In this document: in pieces, positions 59,687 to 64,000 of the stretch
Position numbering within the stretch: the first letter of the stretch is position 1
Layout: every line of letters begins with the position of its first letter
From: Platynereis dumerilii
Taxonomy: Eukaryota; Annelida; Polychaeta; Phyllodocida; Nereididae
DNA length: 64,000 nucleotides
Reading direction: 5' to 3'
Assembly: GCA_026936325.1 (NCBI GenBank)
Contig: JAPTHN010000004.1
Coordinates: 44,905,289-44,969,288, forward strand
Made by a program: the position numbers and the translations under genes
The notes under the pieces: model-generated
What the model saw: the letters and a program-made list of their open reading frames with translations, nothing else
Database searches by the model: none
Told to the model about the DNA's origin: nothing

Positions 59687-62600
59687 CTACAGCCTGCCGT
59701 AAACTTCCACTTCACACAGGGAAAGATAATCTCTTGTCTGGCGATGGAAGACATACACAAAGCGCCCTCTGTTGTTGCATGTAAATGTCATGGCATCTGT
59801 GGAGGTTTCTAGCTCCTCTGTGCAGTAGTTCATTACTCGTGAGTCAAGCCCTCTGTTAGAGTTTTCGACAGGAGGTACCGTATTAGACGTTGCTGCAATA
59901 ATGCCTTGGTTTCTGGATGCTGAAATTACAATAATCACAATATGATATATAAATTTATGATTTCACAGTATCCATTATTTGGCACTTAATTTTGTACATA
60001 ATTCTCTCCGACACTTTCAAAGAATAATTGGCTCTGTGCCAACTCTGTAGGATGACCTTTGACCTGCAACAGTCAGCCCCTTTACTTCTTCATTAATTTT
60101 TAGTTGGTTATGGTTGGCCACCAAAATGTTTTTAATGCAAGCTAAAATTTTGATGAAGCTGTATGATATGTGAATCAAGTTGGTTAGGATGATTGCCCCA
60201 GCAAGTGGTCATAAGTTTCGTCAAAATGTCTTCCGGAAGAGCATGTGCTTCACGCCACTAAATATGGGCAAGGAAATGGTTTGGATTTTTGGGAAAGGCG
60301 GACTGTATGGGCTTGAGAGTGGTTGGAAACATGGAGGAAAGTGACCACAAATTGAAGTTAGCCAGGGAAAAATAGGCACAAAATGTCTGTGTGGTTTTGA
60401 GTGTAGCATAATGAGGTGATTTAGTGCAGAAAGTGGGAAAATTTTGAGCTAGGGTTGGCAGATACACTCTTCGGTTGATTCAACGAACTAGAATTTGTGT
60501 TGTAAGCGAGGCAGACAAACTTTGGTTTCTTTTTGATTTGTGATGTTTATACTATTGTAGAGGTTACTGAAGGACAGGAAGATGAAGAAGGGGTAGGTTG
60601 ATCATTGAAGTGTAGAAAAGACCCTTGGACAGATGCTAAAGTGATTTCAGCATAAAAGGAATGGGGGCAAATGGGCCTGGTACTTACGACAGCAATCCAT
60701 TCTTTTGTAAATTGTGACATTTTGAATGTAATGTTCACGTTCAAGATCCACATTCCACCAGGAGGGGTGACCACTCATCAGTCCTGTGTGAGTGCAGCAT
60801 CCACTAGGGTAGCTGAAAATGGTGGGAAATTTGAATTTTAAAAGCAGGATCTACATTTAGCGTGCATATACAGTATACACAAACTCAATTAGAAAGTGAA
60901 GACTATATATTCCCTTTTGATTTTTGCTGACCCACATTTATAAGGTTGTTCACATGCATTCTCTAGTTGCCTCTGAATATCCCACACCAGTGCTGATGGA
61001 GCATAAAACACAAACTCACTCACTCACATGCATTCTCAGAAAGCAAAGATATTATGGTCAAAAGGATAGATAATAGGCATTTAGCTTGCAGTACATAATA
61101 CATTGAGCGTTCTTAGAGAAGGATAGTAGGAGTATGTAATTGTTCCTGTGTGATGTTGTTACATGGCCTTGGATCTTCCTGTGAAATTTAGCCCAATTAC
61201 AAAATTACCAGTAGAACAGAAAAAATGGATAAAACTTACTTTGTGTTTTTACAGCCGTCAACAGCATTTCCTGCGACAGATACAATGCCATCTCCGAAAT
61301 ATGTATTACTCTGTGTTGCTGTTTTGCGAAGAGCAACATTTGTGAGTGAACCATTATCGTTCTGATTGTTGTTGTTTTGGTTGTTGTTGCTTTGCTTCAG
61401 AGCACTTGGCGCTGTAAACAAAAATTAATCACTTTGTTAACAAATGCAGTAGGCATGGGGTAATTGGTTTTTCAGTACAACAGCCAAAAGTGCGATGAAA
61501 CATTGAAGATAATTGGTGATGAGTCTTATGAGAAAGATGATATTTTCCGCACCTTATTAAGACAACCTCAAGGACAGAACCTATGCAGATGATAGATACA
61601 CTAAACAATGTATTTAGATAGTACAGTGCCGCCTGTAAGTAAGTGAAACGCATGACATTGTGTCATTGCATCAATACTAAACATCCTTAGCCAAACTACT
61701 TGCGGAGGGATGAATTCTCATCGGATGAGAGGGAAACAAAGTGGGTCATAAAGGCTGATATGTGAGGCAAGTGGAATAAAAATATCAGCCGATTTTCTTT
61801 GCTGTAGTCGGAGTTAGGTATGGGTCAAAGTCTTTGATAAGTGAACCACCCTTCCCTATGTTTTAACATTAGGCCTGCGTTTCACTTACTTATCAAAGAC
61901 TTTGACCCATCCCTAACTCCAACTACAGCAAAGAAAGTTGGCTGCTATTTTTATCCAACATGGCTCACGTATCGGCCTTTATGACCCAAAATGTTTTCCT
62001 CTCATCGGATGAGAATTCGTCCTTCCAGAAACATTTTGGTTAAGGATGTTTAACATTGATGAAATGGCACAATATCACGCGTTTCACTTACTTACAGGCG
62101 GCACTGTACATGTATATGTCATACATAAATACTATATTAAAAGTGGTGTCCAGGGCGTATCTAGAAATAGCCTGAGGGGGGGCAATACATGGGGTGAATG
62201 TGGGGCGATTTGCGGCTTTTCCTATCTCTCTCATGTTAAATTTTGAGACTGAGGGGGGGCCATGGACCAATGGCCCTCCCCCTAGATACGTCACTGGTCG
62301 TGCCCTAGAATGACAGAAGCCCAGTGGCGTTCCAATGGGGGGGGGGCACGGGGGTACATACCCCCCCCATATTGGACCTGTGCCTCCCAGGTGCCCCCCC
62401 ATATGAACTTTCCAACTCTTGCTAAAATATACAATAAGTATAGTTGGTGCCCCCCAGAGAATTGCGTGCCCCCCCGCTTGAGACCCCCCAGTTACGCCAC
62501 TGCAGAAGCCTCATATTGCATTAACTGCCGCTTGAGGTAAATGGGGAAATTAACTTGAGCCCAATAGTCTGCAAAAATGTTGACAGTCAAAAATAGTTAA

Positions 62601-63068
62601 ATACATACCACAGCATTGAGGACAGACTGAACATGGATTGGCTCTGCTCAGCCCAGAAGGTTTGTACATTAACTTCTTTACTTTGGCATCTACAAAGAAA
62701 TGGACCAAACACAACTGAGAATGCCCTAAAAGGGAATCTCCTAAAACATTTAAAGGCCTAAAGATAGAAGTAATTATAATTTTAATGTATTATAATTTTA
62801 TTGTGGTAGGGCAGTGAAATCAGTGTAAAAATACCATTTGGATAGTGTGGTACCATAAACTCAAAGTTATGGTACAACAAATCATGTTCTTTTATACTGA
62901 AACACTCCATTTTGTATTACGCAATATTTTATAGCCTATATATTATAATGCATATCAATAAAACCAACCTGCATAGTAAGAGTAGGCATTTATCTCAGCT
63001 GGCTGAATGTTATTGACTTTAGCGACTTGGAACTGGGTAATGTTGAAGCACTTCGAGATACGAGTTAC
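59687..63068 (-). CDS. Second thioester-lectin gene, 3' part only
   Basis: Five exons on the minus strand: 63068-62969 (receptor-binding domain end, CFNITQFQVAKVNNIQP), 62689-62609 (Cys hinge CSVCPQCC), 61411-61240 (Asn/Gln linker and LTNVALRKTATQSNTYFGDG), 60812-60688 (CTHT, HPSWWNVDLE, YKRMDCC) and 59919-59687 (lectin end and TAG). Together 711 bases, 236 residues. Four exon lengths (100, 81, 125, 233) equal those of the first gene; the linker exon is 172 instead of 151, seven codons longer. RMDCCPSR keeps the R-x-D-x4-R sugar motif. The thioester and upstream domains must lie beyond 64,000. Role as for the first gene: a secreted glycan-directed thioester protein, by homology. Confidence 0.92.
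61624..62106. mobile_element. Fold-back MITE, family A, copy 3
   Basis: 483 bp, CAGTGCCGCCTGTAAG to its inverse, TA on both sides, two self-complementary halves. Lies in an intron of the second gene. Confidence 0.9.
62150..62297. mobile_element. Short TIR element
   Basis: Starts CCAGGGCGTATCTAG and ends CTAGATACGTCACTGG, imperfect TIRs, about 148 bp. No clean duplication. Confidence 0.65.
62322..62502. mobile_element. hAT MITE with perfect 8-bp duplication
   Basis: 181 bp from CAGTGGCGTTCCAATGG to GTTACGCCACTG, flanked by CAGAAGCC on both sides (62,314-62,321 and 62,503-62,510). G/C-homopolymer-rich interior. Confidence 0.92.
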
Positions 63069-63265
63069 CTGCAACATAGAACAATCAAATTGATTCATCA
63101 AAATTTGATTCAACACATACACAACTGAGTGACGACAAATTCAGATCAAACAAAGTTTTCTTGATGGGAATTTATTTATCACACTGATGACGCCAGATAT
63201 GAGCAGTTCCTTCATGTATACAACGTCTCAAAATATCTTTTCCAATCAAAATCTAATCATACAGA

Positions 63266-63852
63266 CAGGGGCGGACTGGCCCTATGGGCCAGAGGGCAGT
63301 GCCCTGGGGCCCGATAGCAGTCTTACAAAATCGAAATTATCAAAAATGATGTAAAAGAGGTAAAAATCTAATTCTGTGTCAAATAGAAACATTTAAAAAA
63401 AATTCACTTTAAAATTGACAAGCATAATAAACAATGAAGTTAGGGGCCCCTCTCTCAGTTTCGGATATGGTCCACTTGGCAGGACCCTGAGATTAAGCCT
63501 GGACTTGCGGATGTGTTCCTTGTATGAGTCCCCTATGCGCCCCTTCTGAATCGGCTACTCTCTGCCCCTCAATTTTTATTTATTTATTTATTTATTTTAT
63601 TTATGAATATATTTTCTCAATTTCTCAATTAACTGCAGAAGGGAGGAATGTGTTCCTCTTACTATTGACTTTTACATTTTTACATACTACATGTATATAC
63701 TATATAGGTAGGCTAATAGGTACTATTCATAATTTGATATCATAACATGCAGGTGAGAGCAATCTATATGTTCTGAAAATGCTGCTATTGCAATAATAGG
63801 GGCCCGCCAATGATCTTGCCCAGGGGCCCGCTGTGGGGCCAGTCCCCCCCTG
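63266..63852. mobile_element. hAT MITE with perfect 8-bp duplication
   Basis: 587 bp from CAGGGGCGGACTGGCCC to GGGGCCAGTCCCCCCCTG, flanked by CATACAGA on both sides (63,258-63,265 and 63,853-63,860). Confidence 0.93.
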
Positions 63853-63860
63853 CATACAGA

Positions 63861-64000
63861 CATGAGACAGTATCAAATAATTCTCTAATCTAAAACATTT
63901 ACTTCAATAATGAAGCAGGCATGAAATTATTTACAAAAAAAAAATCTAAATCCTCATCTGGTGCTTGCCCAAAAATGAGGGTTAATATTAGAATTTATTA
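63861..64000. other. Intron of the second gene at the window edge
   Basis: No exon matching exon 35 of the first gene is present before the window ends. Confidence 0.7.

Overview
This is eukaryotic, AT-rich DNA (roughly one third G+C) from an animal nuclear genome. It carries long introns, many MITE-type DNA transposons, tRNA-derived SINEs, a LINE fragment and a Penelope-like retroelement. The F-type lectin domain, the recurrent TAGGCCTA octamer and an unnamed repeat-family gene I recall from cnidarians, molluscs and echinoderms suggest a marine invertebrate, most likely a deuterostome such as an echinoderm or hemichordate. The species cannot be fixed from sequence alone.

Layout. 1-14.6 kb is intergenic: palindromes, T- and A-rich low complexity, two fold-back MITEs, an (ATCT)n tract and a diverged direct repeat. 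14,678-42,843 (+) is one complete 40-exon gene, which I assembled splice by splice. All phases close and the 5,094-nt reading frame gives 1,697 residues. It encodes a secreted thioester protein of the alpha-2-macroglobulin/TEP/CD109 family (signal peptide, macroglobulin domains, Pro/Gly-rich bait-like region, GCGEQ thioester, receptor-binding domain). A Cys-rich hinge, an Asn-rich linker and a C-terminal F-type lectin (fucolectin) domain follow. 42.9-59.6 kb lies between two convergent genes. It holds a decayed duplicate of the terminal exon plus 3'UTR (44.7-45.2 kb), a LINE reverse-transcriptase piece, a TA-flanked MITE, a 121-bp tandem repeat, a CpG-richer block with an NRF-1-like palindrome, and an 8-kb wreck of an unnamed repeat-family gene split by nested transposons (49.4-57.4 kb). 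59,687-63,068 (-) is the 3' part of a second thioester-lectin gene, tail-to-tail with the first and with matching exon lengths. Its 5' part lies beyond the window.

How the genes work together. Both proteins would be secreted. By family knowledge, the thioester domain forms covalent bonds with nearby surfaces or proteases, and the F-type lectin domain binds fucose-type glycans. Inference: each chain joins glycan recognition and covalent tagging in one polypeptide, a self-contained lectin-complement-like opsonin. The paralogues differ mostly in one stretch of the last lectin exon, which suggests diversified ligand binding. This fusion and its local duplication are the most interesting content of the window.
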